Below are positions 34,751 to 42,835 of a stretch of DNA of 64,000 bases, piece by piece (position 1 is the stretch's first letter; every line of letters starts with the position of its first letter). The stretch comes from Bacillota bacterium (GTDB lineage Bacteria; Bacillota; Sulfobacillia; Sulfobacillales; JAIMBI01). The stretch spans positions 1 to 64,000 of the forward strand of contig JAJZWS010000009.1 of NCBI GenBank assembly GCA_021846565.1, in the 5' to 3' direction. The notes under the pieces were generated by a model. That model was not told where the DNA came from and searched no databases. It saw only the letters and a list, made by a program, of their open reading frames with translations. A program made the translations under genes and the position numbers.

Positions 34751-35674
34751 TTAGGATGTTACCAGTTCAAGCGCGCCGGCAAACCCCGCCGGGTCTTCCA
34801 CCGCCTGTACGGCCACTCGGCGCTGCAGCCGCTTGATGAGCGCACTCATCGCATGACCGGGCCCGCACTCCAAGAACCCCTGGGCCCCATCCTGCACAAG
34901 CCGGCGCAGACCCGCTTCGAGGCGCACGGGGTGGGACACCTGCGCCACCAGGCGCGGCACCGCCTCGTCCGCGGTCCAGACCGCATGGGCGTCGACATTC
35001 GCCAGCACCGGGAACCGACCCCGGGGCGCCCACTCGATTTCGGCCAGCGCGGCCGCGAGCGGTGGCTCCGCCGGCGCCAGCAGGCGACTGTGAAAGGGAG
35101 CCGAGACCGGCAGCCGGACCACGCGAGCGCCCCGAGCCCGGGCTGCGGCTTCGAGGGCCTCCAAGCCATCCAGGGTACCCGACACCACCAGTTGTCCCGG
35201 CGCATTGTAGTTGGCAGGCTCCACCCAGCCTGCGCTCTGGGCGACCACAGCCAAGTGCTCGACGGTCGCCGCATCCAGCCCCAGCACCGCCGTCATCCCG
35301 CCTACGCCGGCCGGCACGGCCGTCTGCATCAGGTGGCCCCGGAGCCGCGTCACCCGGACGGCGTCGCCCAACGGCAGGAGGCCACTGACCACCAGCGCGC
35401 TGTACTCGCCCAGACTGAGCCCCACGGCCGCCACCGGATCCGGCGGCTCCAGGGCGCGCCACGCGGCCACACTCACGGTAAGAATGGCGGGTTGCTGAAC
35501 CTCCGTTTCCACCAGGCGCGCCTCCGGTCCCTCCCACAGGACGGCGCGGAGACGGTACCCAAGGACGTCCTCGGCCTCGTCAAACACGCGCCGAGCCGCG
35601 GGAACGTCTGCCAGGGCCTTGCCCATGCCCACATACTGGCTTCCCTGCCCCGGGAACAGGGCCGCCCACTTCAT
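34751..35674 (-). CDS. fabD: Malonyl-CoA:ACP transacylase
   Basis: 307 residues. LFPGQGSQYVGMGK opens the protein; the catalytic His is in APFHSRLL. The nucleophile motif normally GHSLGEY is GLSLGEY here, so the residue before the Ser is Leu instead of His. ATG 35674 overlaps the fabH stop (ATGA). Confidence 0.95.
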   Translation of the reverse strand: MKWAALFPGQGSQYVGMGKALADVPAARRVFDEAEDVLGYRLRAVLWEGPEARLVETEVQQPAILTVSVAAWRALEPPDPVAAVGLSLGEYSALVVSGLLPLGDAVRVTRLRGHLMQTAVPAGVGGMTAVLGLDAATVEHLAVVAQSAGWVEPANYNAPGQLVVSGTLDGLEALEAAARARGARVVRLPVSAPFHSRLLAPAEPPLAAALAEIEWAPRGRFPVLANVDAHAVWTADEAVPRLVAQVSHPVRLEAGLRRLVQDGAQGFLECGPGHAMSALIKRLQRRVAVQAVEDPAGFAGALELVTS

Positions 35675-36663
35675 CGGCCCCACCGCACCACGGCCGCGCC
35701 CCAGGTGAGCCCCGCGCCAAACGCGGCCACCGCCACGACGTCGCCGGTTTTCAGCCGGCCCTGGTCCCGCGCCTCCGCCAGCGCCAGCGGAATGCTGGCC
35801 ACCGACGTATTGCCATAGCGCTCAATGTTGACCATGAAGCGGTCCAGGTTCAACCCCAGCCGCCGAGCGGCCGCCTCGATGATTCGGGCGTTGGCCTGAT
35901 GGGGCACCACCAGATCCACTTCCCCCAGCGACAGCTGCGACGCTTCCAGCGCGCGGGTAATCGCCTCGGGCAGCGCGCGCACGGCAAATCGAAACACATC
36001 GTTCCCGGCCATTTTCATGTAGTGCTGTCGACGAACGATGGTCTCCTGATTGGCCGGCATGGCTGAGCCTCCGGCGGGCAGCATGAGCAACGGGCCGCCG
36101 ACCCCGTCACAGTTCAAGTACGACCCCAGCACCCCACGGTCCCCAATGCCCGCCTCCAGCACCACAGCCCCCGCTCCATCCCCGAACAGCACGGCCGTCG
36201 ACCGGTCCTCCCAGTCCACGATGCTGGAGAGCACGTCCGTTGCCACCACGAGCACGCGCTCCACGGCTCCCGCCACGATGAGAGCCCGCCCCAGCTCCAG
36301 CGCATAAACCCATCCCGTGCACCCGGCCTGCACGTCGAAGGCTGGACGCGGGGGCGCGTCCAGTCGAAGCCACAGTCGCCCCGCCGTGCACGGAAAGGGC
36401 GTGTCCCCTGTGTTGGTGGCGCAGATGACCATGTCGATGGCGCTGGGTTCGACCGCCGCATCCTCCAGGGCCCGGCGCGCGGCGTGGGCCCCCAGGGAGG
36501 AGGCCGTCTCCCCCGGCGCGGCAATGCGGCGCTCGCGAATGCCGGTGCGACTCACGATCCAGTCGTCACTGGTGTCCAGCATCTGCTCGAGATCCCCGTT
36601 GGACAGGATGCGCTCGGGGGCATAGACGCCCAGCCCCGCCACCACGGCCGACCGTCCGCTCAC
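35671..36663 (-). CDS. fabH: Beta-ketoacyl-ACP synthase III
   Basis: Initiating condensing enzyme of 330 residues. Catalytic Cys in VQAGCTGWVYALE, His in VVPHQANARIIEA, Asn in YGNTSVASIP. Start GTG 36663 overlaps the plsX stop as GTGA and follows GGAAGGAG at 7 nt. Confidence 0.96.
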   Translation of the reverse strand: MSGRSAVVAGLGVYAPERILSNGDLEQMLDTSDDWIVSRTGIRERRIAAPGETASSLGAHAARRALEDAAVEPSAIDMVICATNTGDTPFPCTAGRLWLRLDAPPRPAFDVQAGCTGWVYALELGRALIVAGAVERVLVVATDVLSSIVDWEDRSTAVLFGDGAGAVVLEAGIGDRGVLGSYLNCDGVGGPLLMLPAGGSAMPANQETIVRRQHYMKMAGNDVFRFAVRALPEAITRALEASQLSLGEVDLVVPHQANARIIEAAARRLGLNLDRFMVNIERYGNTSVASIPLALAEARDQGRLKTGDVVAVAAFGAGLTWGAAVVRWGR

Positions 36664-37694
36664 GAGGGCGCTCCTTCCACCCGGGGGCCCCACTTCAGGT
36701 CTCGAACCGCCGAGCCAATCAGGCCGTTCACGTCCCCGGCCACCTGTTCGGCGCCGCGCTGCACGGCGTTGGCAAATGCGCGCGTGCGGCTGGCGCCATG
36801 GGCCTTGATGACCACGCCAGACAGCCCCAGGAGGGGCACGCCGCCCACTTCCTGGTAATCGAATCGGGTGCGGAGCCTAAGGAGCGCGGGCCGGGCCAAC
36901 AGCCCGCCCATTTGGGCGCGGACCCCGTCCTGGAGCGCCCCCCGGACGCCATGGAGCACTTCCGCCACGGTGCCCTCCGCCACCTTCAGGACCACATTGC
37001 CCACGAAGCCATCGGCCACCAGTACGTCGGCGGTGCCGGCCAAAACATCCCGAGCCTCGATGTTACCCACGAAGCGGCCCACAAACCCTGGGCCGGTGAC
37101 GTCCAGGCGGCCGTACGCCTCCTGCAGCGCCAAGGGCCCCTTGGCGGGTTCCGTCCCGATGTTGATGAGACCGACACGCGGTTCCCCCACCTTCAGCACC
37201 CGCTCGGCATAAAGCGCACCCATGTGGGCGTACTGAACCAAGTGTAGGGGTTTGGCATCCACGTTGGCCCCCACGTCCAGCAACAACACCCCGCCGCCGT
37301 CCCGCGTCGGCAGAACCGCACACAGCGCCGGCCGTTCCACACCCGCGAGCCGTCCCAGCACCATCAGGCCAGCCGCCATCATGGCGCCCGTGTTGCCCGC
37401 CGACACGGCGCCGTCGACCTCCCCCGCCTTCACCAGGCGAATTGCCTCCACCAGGCTCGCATGAGGTTTCTGGCGCACCGCTTGGACCGGAGGTTCCCCG
37501 GCACCGATGACGTCGTCCGTGTGATGCACGCGGACGCGGCCCGGCGGTGCCGCCGCCAGCCATGGCTCCCAGCCCTCGGCCCGCCCCACCAGCACCACTT
37601 CTAGGCCGGGGTTCCGGCGGGCAGCTTCGCAGCCGCCCTCCACCGCCGCCTGCGGGGCCCAGTCGCCCCCTTCCGCGTCAATTGCGATTCGCAT
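36660..37694 (-). CDS. plsX: Phosphate acyltransferase PlsX
   Basis: Converts acyl-ACP to acyl-phosphate for phospholipid synthesis. 344 residues with IAIDAEGGDWAPQ, SAGNTGAMMAAG, LLLDVGANVDAKPLHLVQYA and the ADGFVGNVVLK block. Overlaps fapR by 17 bp. Confidence 0.97.
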   Translation of the reverse strand: MRIAIDAEGGDWAPQAAVEGGCEAARRNPGLEVVLVGRAEGWEPWLAAAPPGRVRVHHTDDVIGAGEPPVQAVRQKPHASLVEAIRLVKAGEVDGAVSAGNTGAMMAAGLMVLGRLAGVERPALCAVLPTRDGGGVLLLDVGANVDAKPLHLVQYAHMGALYAERVLKVGEPRVGLINIGTEPAKGPLALQEAYGRLDVTGPGFVGRFVGNIEARDVLAGTADVLVADGFVGNVVLKVAEGTVAEVLHGVRGALQDGVRAQMGGLLARPALLRLRTRFDYQEVGGVPLLGLSGVVIKAHGASRTRAFANAVQRGAEQVAGDVNGLIGSAVRDLKWGPRVEGAPS

Positions 37695-38268
37695 GGTCTA
37701 TGCCCCCTTGCCGGCCGCCCAGATCGACGACCAGAAACTTGCCGCGAAACACGACGACCGACTGCACCTGCGTCACCACCAAGACCACGTAGCGGCTTTG
37801 CCGCCGCCGAATCACCTCGGCGCGGGCCACCAGGCGCTCCCCGGCAAACACCGGCCGCTTGAACTTGGAATTGGCCAACCCGGTCAGCGCCCAGTCTCCG
37901 TCCACGACCGACAGGGCCAGGGAGTCTGCCTGGGCAAAGAGATGCTGGCTGCGCACCACCCCGCTGCGGCGAAAGGTCATGTCCGCGGTCGTGTCCAGTA
38001 CGGAGACCGCGTGGCGCCCGATGGCGAGGTCCACCAAATCCCCCACCATCTCCTGTCCCTCGAGTGCACGGAGGCCCACCACGGCCTGGCGCGCCAAACC
38101 CTGCGCACGGAGGCGCACTTCCGGGATCCCCAGGTACAGCCGATCCAGCCGAATGGTGGGGACACTGACGGTCAAGGCCCGCGCCAACTCTTCATCGGTG
38201 CGCAGCGGATCGTCCCGCAGGAGTTGCTTCAAAAGCTGGTGGCGTTCCACACGGCGTGTTTGCAGCAC
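37678..38268 (-). CDS. fapR: FapR, malonyl-CoA-sensing repressor of lipid synthesis
   Basis: 196 residues: a DeoR-like N-terminal helix-turn-helix (ELARALTVSVPTIRLDRLYL, then GIPEVRLR) and a C-terminal hot-dog fold that binds malonyl-CoA (SQHLFAQADSLALSVVDG, then ANSKFKRPVFAGERLVARAE). It sits upstream of plsX-fabD-fabG as in Bacillus. A 20-bp palindrome 30 bp upstream is its likely operator. Confidence 0.93.
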   Translation of the reverse strand: MLQTRRVERHQLLKQLLRDDPLRTDEELARALTVSVPTIRLDRLYLGIPEVRLRAQGLARQAVVGLRALEGQEMVGDLVDLAIGRHAVSVLDTTADMTFRRSGVVRSQHLFAQADSLALSVVDGDWALTGLANSKFKRPVFAGERLVARAEVIRRRQSRYVVLVVTQVQSVVVFRGKFLVVDLGGRQGGIDHANRN

Positions 38269-38298
38269 GGCGGCCTCCTTGTGTGACGGTGTATCGTC

Positions 38299-38318
38299 TT
38301 ATGATCACGTGATCCTAA
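38299..38318. promoter_or_regulatory. Candidate FapR operator
   Basis: TTATGATCACGTGATCCTAA is palindromic except for one pair. The outer TTA/TAA and overall symmetry resemble FapR boxes, though the centre differs from the Bacillus sequence. It lies between the rpmF terminator and fapR. Confidence 0.5.
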
Positions 38319-38329
38319 ACCCGTGCAAC

Positions 38330-38369
38330 AAAAAAGGAGCGAGACCACCCCCGGGGCTAGGCCTCGCTC
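38330..38369 (-). terminator. Terminator at the end of rpmF
   Basis: On the minus strand GAGCGAG(GCC) at 38369-38360 pairs with (GGT)CTCGCTC at 38346-38337, then CTTTTTT. The hairpin contains the rpmF stop codon. It would partly separate yceD-rpmF from fapR-plsX-fab. Confidence 0.75.
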
Positions 38370-38542
38370 TCAATCTCGATCACGGCGCGGCCATCATAGT
38401 AGCCGCAGTGCGCACACACCTGGTGCGGCATGCGATCCGCGTGACAGCGCGGGCAGTGTCCCACCTGCGGGGCCGTGAGCGTCCACGTGGACCGCCGCTT
38501 GTTCTTACGCGACTTTGAGTGCTTCTTCTTCGGAACCGCCAT
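38357..38542 (-). CDS. rpmF: Ribosomal protein bL32 (zinc type)
   Basis: 61 residues beginning MAVPKKKHSKSRKNKRRSTW, the bL32 signature. CPRCH and CAHCG give a four-Cys zinc site (the C+ form). ATG 38542 follows GAGGGGGA at 8 nt. Confidence 0.97.
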   Translation of the reverse strand: MAVPKKKHSKSRKNKRRSTWTLTAPQVGHCPRCHADRMPHQVCAHCGYYDGRAVIEIESEA

Positions 38543-38543
38543 G

Positions 38544-39071
38544 TTATGAATCCCCCTCTGGTTTCTTGGCTGCGATGGCATCCCACCCGGCGAGAGCACT
38601 CCAGCGCTCGTCCTGGGGTGGTATGCACCCACACGGTCCGTCATTCAGATTCCGACCGCATGTGGGGCACAGCCCACGGCAGTCCGGCCGGCACAACGGC
38701 ACCTCCGGCAACGCCAGCAACACCGCTTGAGTCACCAAGTCTTCCAGTTCAATGACGTCTTGGTGGTAAGTGAGCCACTCATCCTCGAACCCAGGCTCGC
38801 CCTCACGATACTCCTGCCGCAAGGCAAACGGCACATCCAACCTGACGGGGTGGAGGCAACGCCCGCACTCGGCCTTCACCGCCGCCTTCCCGGAAAGCGC
38901 CACGGCCAGAAAGTCGCCTCCGTTGTCCACCACGACTTCACCTGATGCCGAACCGACCACGGGCCACTCCGACAGTTCCTGAAGATCGGCCGGCCAGTCG
39001 CCTTCGAGCGGCACGGCGATGCGGCGGCCCGCCCATCGTTTCACGTCCCGCACGCGTACTTCCATCGGCAT
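38544..39071 (-). CDS. yceD: YceD/DUF177 family protein
   Basis: 175 residues with two conserved cysteine motifs: CGRCLHPV mid-protein and CRPDCRGLCPTCGRNLN near the C-terminus. DUF177 proteins precede rpmF in most bacteria and are linked to 23S rRNA accumulation. ATG 39071 follows AAGGTGG. It starts the operon; its stop is two bases from the rpmF start. Confidence 0.9.
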   Translation of the reverse strand: MPMEVRVRDVKRWAGRRIAVPLEGDWPADLQELSEWPVVGSASGEVVVDNGGDFLAVALSGKAAVKAECGRCLHPVRLDVPFALRQEYREGEPGFEDEWLTYHQDVIELEDLVTQAVLLALPEVPLCRPDCRGLCPTCGRNLNDGPCGCIPPQDERWSALAGWDAIAAKKPEGDS

Positions 39072-39102
39072 GCCACGATGCCACCTTCACAAAACTTTGG
39101 TC

Positions 39103-39131
39103 ATTATAATGAGGGTGCGTCCCCCTGTCAA
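39103..39131 (-). promoter_or_regulatory. Sigma-A promoter of yceD-rpmF-(fapR-fab) operon
   Basis: Perfect TTGACA (39131-39126), 17-nt spacer, perfect TATAAT (39108-39103) on the minus strand, 32 bp before yceD. Confidence 0.93.
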
Positions 39132-39149
39132 AGCCGACCGACACCGTCC

Positions 39150-39731
39150 CTACCCGAGGTCCAAATCCGCCGCGAGACTGGCGCGCACCGCCTCGGGCAA
39201 CGTGGTCTGGACCGTGTAGCCCGGGTGCCGGATGCCGACTTGCACCACCGTGGTCGGGTCCTGCAATTGCGCCCCCTGCTGGGGCGACAAGGCAAACGTC
39301 AGATAGTGCACCGAACTGGTTTTGTCCTCTTTGGACCGGCCTGGTTCGGCAGCGGCCGGAATGCTCTGATCGTCCAGCCACAGGACCACGTGGTCCTCGA
39401 CGCCTGTGAGGCGCTTTAAGACCGCCGGGATTTGGCTGGAGTCCGGGATCTCGATCAAGAGCGTCGCGGCCAGCGCCAAGCCCGCGGGCAGCATGTCGTT
39501 GTACACCGCCAGTTCCTCGGCCACCGCGATGGGGTCCGCAATGTGTTCGGCCCGCAGCATTTCCTGGGTCTGAAACCACAGCGTCCGGTGGTTTTCAAAC
39601 AGCAGGGACACCAAGTCTCCCAATGCGACGCGGCGCGTCCGCTTATATCGTATGATGTCGTCCCGGATCTGATCGCGCGCAGTTTGATACTCCGCCAGCC
39701 CGAGCAGTTCCTCGACCGCTACCCGACGCAT
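39150..39731 (-). CDS. DUF3501 family protein
   Basis: 193 residues; RRTRRVALGDLVSLLFENHR and TLWFQTQEMLRAE are typical of DUF3501. The function is unknown, but genes of this family commonly travel with rubrerythrin and a CCG-type Fe-S oxidoreductase, as here. ATG 39731 follows GGAGGTGGCT. Third gene of that operon, 41 bp after the Fe-S gene. Confidence 0.8.
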   Translation of the reverse strand: MRRVAVEELLGLAEYQTARDQIRDDIIRYKRTRRVALGDLVSLLFENHRTLWFQTQEMLRAEHIADPIAVAEELAVYNDMLPAGLALAATLLIEIPDSSQIPAVLKRLTGVEDHVVLWLDDQSIPAAAEPGRSKEDKTSSVHYLTFALSPQQGAQLQDPTTVVQVGIRHPGYTVQTTLPEAVRASLAADLDLG

Positions 39732-39772
39732 AGCCACCTCCCTCCATCTCCGCGCGTCGCTTCCGGATCCGC

Positions 39773-41017
39773 CTAGGACAATCCGTACGCGCGGTCCAAC
39801 ACCTCGACCGGATGCAGGGGCGCTTGCCCCGCCTCTTGTATCTGCAGACCCGCCAGCTTGCAGTCGGAACAAGGCAGGTCGCCCGGCCGCTCAGCCAAGG
39901 CGCCCATCAGCCGGGCGGCCACGTGTTGAGCCGCCTCGTAGTGGTGCGCCTTCAACCCCCACGTGCCGTCGATGCCCGCGCACGCCTCCGCCACGGTGAC
40001 CGTCGTCCCAGGAATTTGCGAAAGGACCCGGCGTCCCCGCGGCCCCCCTCCCTCCATCCGCGTATGGCAAGACACATGATAAGTGACCGGACCCACCTCA
40101 CGCTGAAAGTCATCGGCCAGTTTGCCCTGCTGTACCAGTTCTGCCAGCAACTCCGTGACGTCCACGACCGCGGCGGCCACGTCGCGGGCTACGGCGCCGT
40201 CCACCATGAACGGATACTCCCGCTTCAGCACGTAGGCGCAGGTGGGCTGGAGCGCGACCACCCGCACGCCGCGCGCCACGTAAGGGGCCAACGCGGCGAG
40301 GTTGGCGTGAGCGCGTGCCTGTGCGCCCGCCGCGTCCCCCCCGTCCAGGGCCGGCATCCCACAACACCGCTCGCCCGGGAGCGTGGCCACCGACAGCCCC
40401 TGGTGCTCCAACACGCGGATGGCCGCCTCCCCCACCGCCGGGTAGTTGTATTCCGTGGTGCATGTGGCAAACAGCACCACGTCGGGCGATGGGGGGACGG
40501 GTCGCCCCGCCACCCGCCGGGAGAACCGGCGCGCCGCGTAGGGCGGCAACCGGCGGCGCGGATCAATGCCCGTCCGCCGTGCCAGCACACTCCGCACCCC
40601 TGGCCGCCGCGATGCCCAGTTCGCCAGGGGGGACAGCGCCGTTCCCCATCCGCCGGAGCGCTCCGGATTCCCCAGAAAGCGATCGTCGGCTGACAGGCCG
40701 ACGCGCTGCACGCGCTGCGCCTTGGTGCGCAACATGAGTCGAGGGAAGTCCAAGTCAAACCGGTGCGGCGGCGTATACGGGCATTTCAGCGCACAGATCT
40801 TGCACTGAAAGCACTCCTCCGCCACGGTTTCCATCTGACTGCGCGTGAGCCGCTCCACTTCGTCCTCAAGTTCCTCGACGAACCGAAAGAGTGCGGGGAA
40901 TGACGGGCAGAGGTCATGACACAGCCGGCACCCGTTGCAGATGTCAAATGCTTGCTTCAGGTCGCGGTCGAGGGCCGCCTCGTCCCAATATTCGCGTGCC
41001 GTCAGACGATACTCCAT
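39773..41017 (-). CDS. GlpC/HdrD-like Fe-S oxidoreductase
   Basis: 414 residues. Two 4Fe-4S motifs at the N-terminus (CNGCRLCHDLCPS and CFQCKICALKCPY), then two CCG domains: one with GERCCGMPALDGG, the second with CHTRMEGG, CAGIDG and CSDCKLAG, a divergent form. Such proteins pass electrons between quinones or disulfides and partner enzymes. Between rubrerythrin and DUF3501, so probably part of a peroxide-reduction chain (inference). Start choice between ATG 41017 and GTG 41023 is open. Confidence 0.85.
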   Translation of the reverse strand: MEYRLTAREYWDEAALDRDLKQAFDICNGCRLCHDLCPSFPALFRFVEELEDEVERLTRSQMETVAEECFQCKICALKCPYTPPHRFDLDFPRLMLRTKAQRVQRVGLSADDRFLGNPERSGGWGTALSPLANWASRRPGVRSVLARRTGIDPRRRLPPYAARRFSRRVAGRPVPPSPDVVLFATCTTEYNYPAVGEAAIRVLEHQGLSVATLPGERCCGMPALDGGDAAGAQARAHANLAALAPYVARGVRVVALQPTCAYVLKREYPFMVDGAVARDVAAAVVDVTELLAELVQQGKLADDFQREVGPVTYHVSCHTRMEGGGPRGRRVLSQIPGTTVTVAEACAGIDGTWGLKAHHYEAAQHVAARLMGALAERPGDLPCSDCKLAGLQIQEAGQAPLHPVEVLDRAYGLS

Positions 41018-41049
41018 CTCCACCCCGCCCCTCCACACCCCGTCGGTCC

Positions 41050-41475
41050 CTAGTCGTCTTGATCGAGCCGGGCCAGTCCTTTCGTGAATCGGCCGGCATG
41101 GGACTTCTCGGCACGGGCCAAGGTCTCAAACCACTCGGCGATGCGGTCAAAGCCCTCGTCGCGGGCGGTCTTGGCAAATCCTGGGTACATTTGGCTGAAC
41201 TCGTAGGTTTCACCTTCGACCGCGCTCTTAAGGTTCTTCGCGGTGCTGCCCACCGGCATCCCGGTCACGGGGTCTCCGACTTCCTCGAGATATTCAAAGT
41301 GCCCAAAGGCATGGCCAGTCTCGCCCTCGGCCACGTCACGAAACAAACCCGCGGTGTCCGGGTACCCTTCCACATCGGCCTGGCGGGCAAAATAAAGATA
41401 TCGACGGTTGGCCTGACTCTCACCGGCAAAGGCTTCCTTTAGGTTGGCTTCGGTTTTGCTTCCGGACAATGCCAT
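41050..41475 (-). CDS. Rubrerythrin-like diiron protein without rubredoxin domain
   Basis: 141 residues: a four-helix diiron domain with Glu19 in [44 protein letters not shown] and [11 protein letters not shown], the ExxH-type ligand helices. There is no CxxC rubredoxin tail, so it resembles sulerythrin-type proteins. ATG 41475 follows GGAGG at 9 nt. First gene of the operon, probably peroxide or oxygen detoxification. Confidence 0.9.
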   Translation of the reverse strand: MALSGSKTEANLKEAFAGESQANRRYLYFARQADVEGYPDTAGLFRDVAEGETGHAFGHFEYLEEVGDPVTGMPVGSTAKNLKSAVEGETYEFSQMYPGFAKTARDEGFDRIAEWFETLARAEKSHAGRFTKGLARLDQDD

Positions 41476-41542
41476 CTCACGACGCCTCCTGATCTTGTGC
41501 GATTCGGGCCTTCCCGTCGAATCCCCGGGACTCCCGATCCAC

Positions 41543-41570
41543 ACTATCGAAAGCGCGCGCGCGCTGTCAA
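41543..41570 (-). promoter_or_regulatory. Promoter of the rubrerythrin operon
   Basis: Perfect TTGACA (41570-41565), 16-nt spacer made largely of GC repeats, then GATAGT (41548-41543), 68 bp before the rubrerythrin start. Confidence 0.6.
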
Positions 41571-41639
41571 CGCGGCGCGGGCTCCGACCCACGACAACGT
41601 CAAAGCCCCAGCCGATCCGTAAGGGGCTTCGAAGAGTCA

Positions 41640-42117
41640 GAGCGCTGCACGACCCCAAGAGGCGCCGCCGAGGAGGGCCGTGCCTGGAGGCGGCCGCCTG
41701 GTCGTCGGGCGGCGGGGCACCGCCCCGGGCGAACGCCCGGGTCTGCCCTGACAATGGGAGAATGGTGGAGGGGCACGCCCACCTGAGGCCCCCTGATCGT
41801 GTCTTGAGCGGGCGGTCGGCCGCCCTCCGGATGCGGGGGCCCGCGGCTCAGCGCTCACGCGATGCCCGAGACGCTCGATCCGGCGGATGGTGCGGAGGGG
41901 GATGGCTCCGAGTTTGGGCATCCATTGTAGCCCCCGCTGGTAGAGCGCCCCTAAGAACGTCGCCGTGGGGTGACGGCCCGCCCACGCCTCTGCCCAAGGC
42001 GGCTCACCAAGCACGGGTCCCCTTGCGGGGGGCGCTTGTCCGCCGTGGGCCGCCGTGCCGGGCGCCAACCCGGCCCACGCCGCCACATGATCGGGGGGAA
42101 CCGCATCAGACCCGTCC
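41640..42117 (-). mobile_element. IS110-family transposase fragment B
   Basis: A minus-strand frame reads PPDHVAAWAGLAPG, then after a divergent stretch TATFLGALYQR. These are the start and a later helix of the Transposase_20 (IS110/IS116) C-terminal domain. The usual N-terminal DEDD domain, a start codon and the rest of the C-terminus are missing. It lies directly downstream of, and partly abuts, fragment A. No terminal repeats were seen; IS110 elements normally lack them. Inactive. Confidence 0.55.
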
Positions 42118-42657
42118 TCAACCTGTTCCGCACATTCGCGCCCGTACAGAGTGTATCGAGGCGGGGGTGAGGGTGACCTGGTACCCCAAGGATTCCACGC
42201 ATTTCACGGCGTGGCGCCGCACCCGGTCTTGCTCCCGCCGGTCCCAGGCGTCCACCCCCTGATCCACGTAGGGGGTCTCCCGCGCGAGGAGGTACCCGAT
42301 GTCGACGGCGAGGGTGTGGGTCCCGAGGACGGCCGCCCTTTGCTTGCCCTTGGTGCGCACCATTCGGCGGTCACGTCGACAGGGGTCGCGCGGAAGGCCC
42401 GGTTCCGGGATGGTCCGGCTGGATAAGCGTTGGCCGGCACTCTCATGGTTCTGGGGAGGCATGCCGATCCCGTTCACCAGCGCCGCGGGACTCGGAAAGG
42501 CCGTCACCGTCGGGTCCCCCACCGCTAGGGCGGTCTCCGCCACCCGGGTCCCGCCAAAGACCCCATGGGGTCGCCCCCGCACTCTCGCGCCCACCGCTGA
42601 TGTCGCAGCACCAACCAAACTGCGCAGGATATGGCAACCCGCTCTCTGCCGCCGCAA
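42118..42657 (-). mobile_element. IS110-family transposase fragment A
   Basis: A minus-strand frame reads FPSPAALVNGIGMPPQNHES then AGQRLSSRT, and after an apparent deletion KGKQRAAVLGTHTLAVDIGY and CVESLGYQVTLTP. These are successive blocks of the IS110 C-terminal domain and the protein's C-terminus. Upstream, pieces such as VAETALAVGDPTV look like the preceding EIGD segment in a drifting frame. It lacks the catalytic N-terminal half. Same orientation as fragment B but a different copy, as the order A-end then B-middle shows. Confidence 0.6.
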
Positions 42658-42686
42658 GGAACGGGCCCCCGATTCTCAACCGAGCA

Positions 42687-42719
42687 AAGCTGACCCGGAC
42701 CTTCCCGTCCGGTCAGCTT
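42687..42719. terminator. Strong hairpin, possible old terminator
   Basis: AAGCTGACC (42687-42695) pairs with GGTCAGCTT (42711-42719) and GGAC with GTCC inside, leaving one bulged C and a six-base loop. There is no proper T-run on either strand, so termination is uncertain. It lies between the IS fragments and the kinase relic. Confidence 0.35.
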
Positions 42720-42835
42720 CGCGCATTGTGCCCAAATATCGGTGTCCCGCACCGGGGCGACCACTGCTACAACACGTGGTCTTGGGGCTCCGGCCCAACC
42801 TGATGGTCCCTCCGCGGCTCCGCGTCCGATCCCGG

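Noticed and set aside
41444-42262. 272-codon plus-strand frame across the IS region
   Set aside because: No similarity; the minus strand carries recognisable IS110 blocks.
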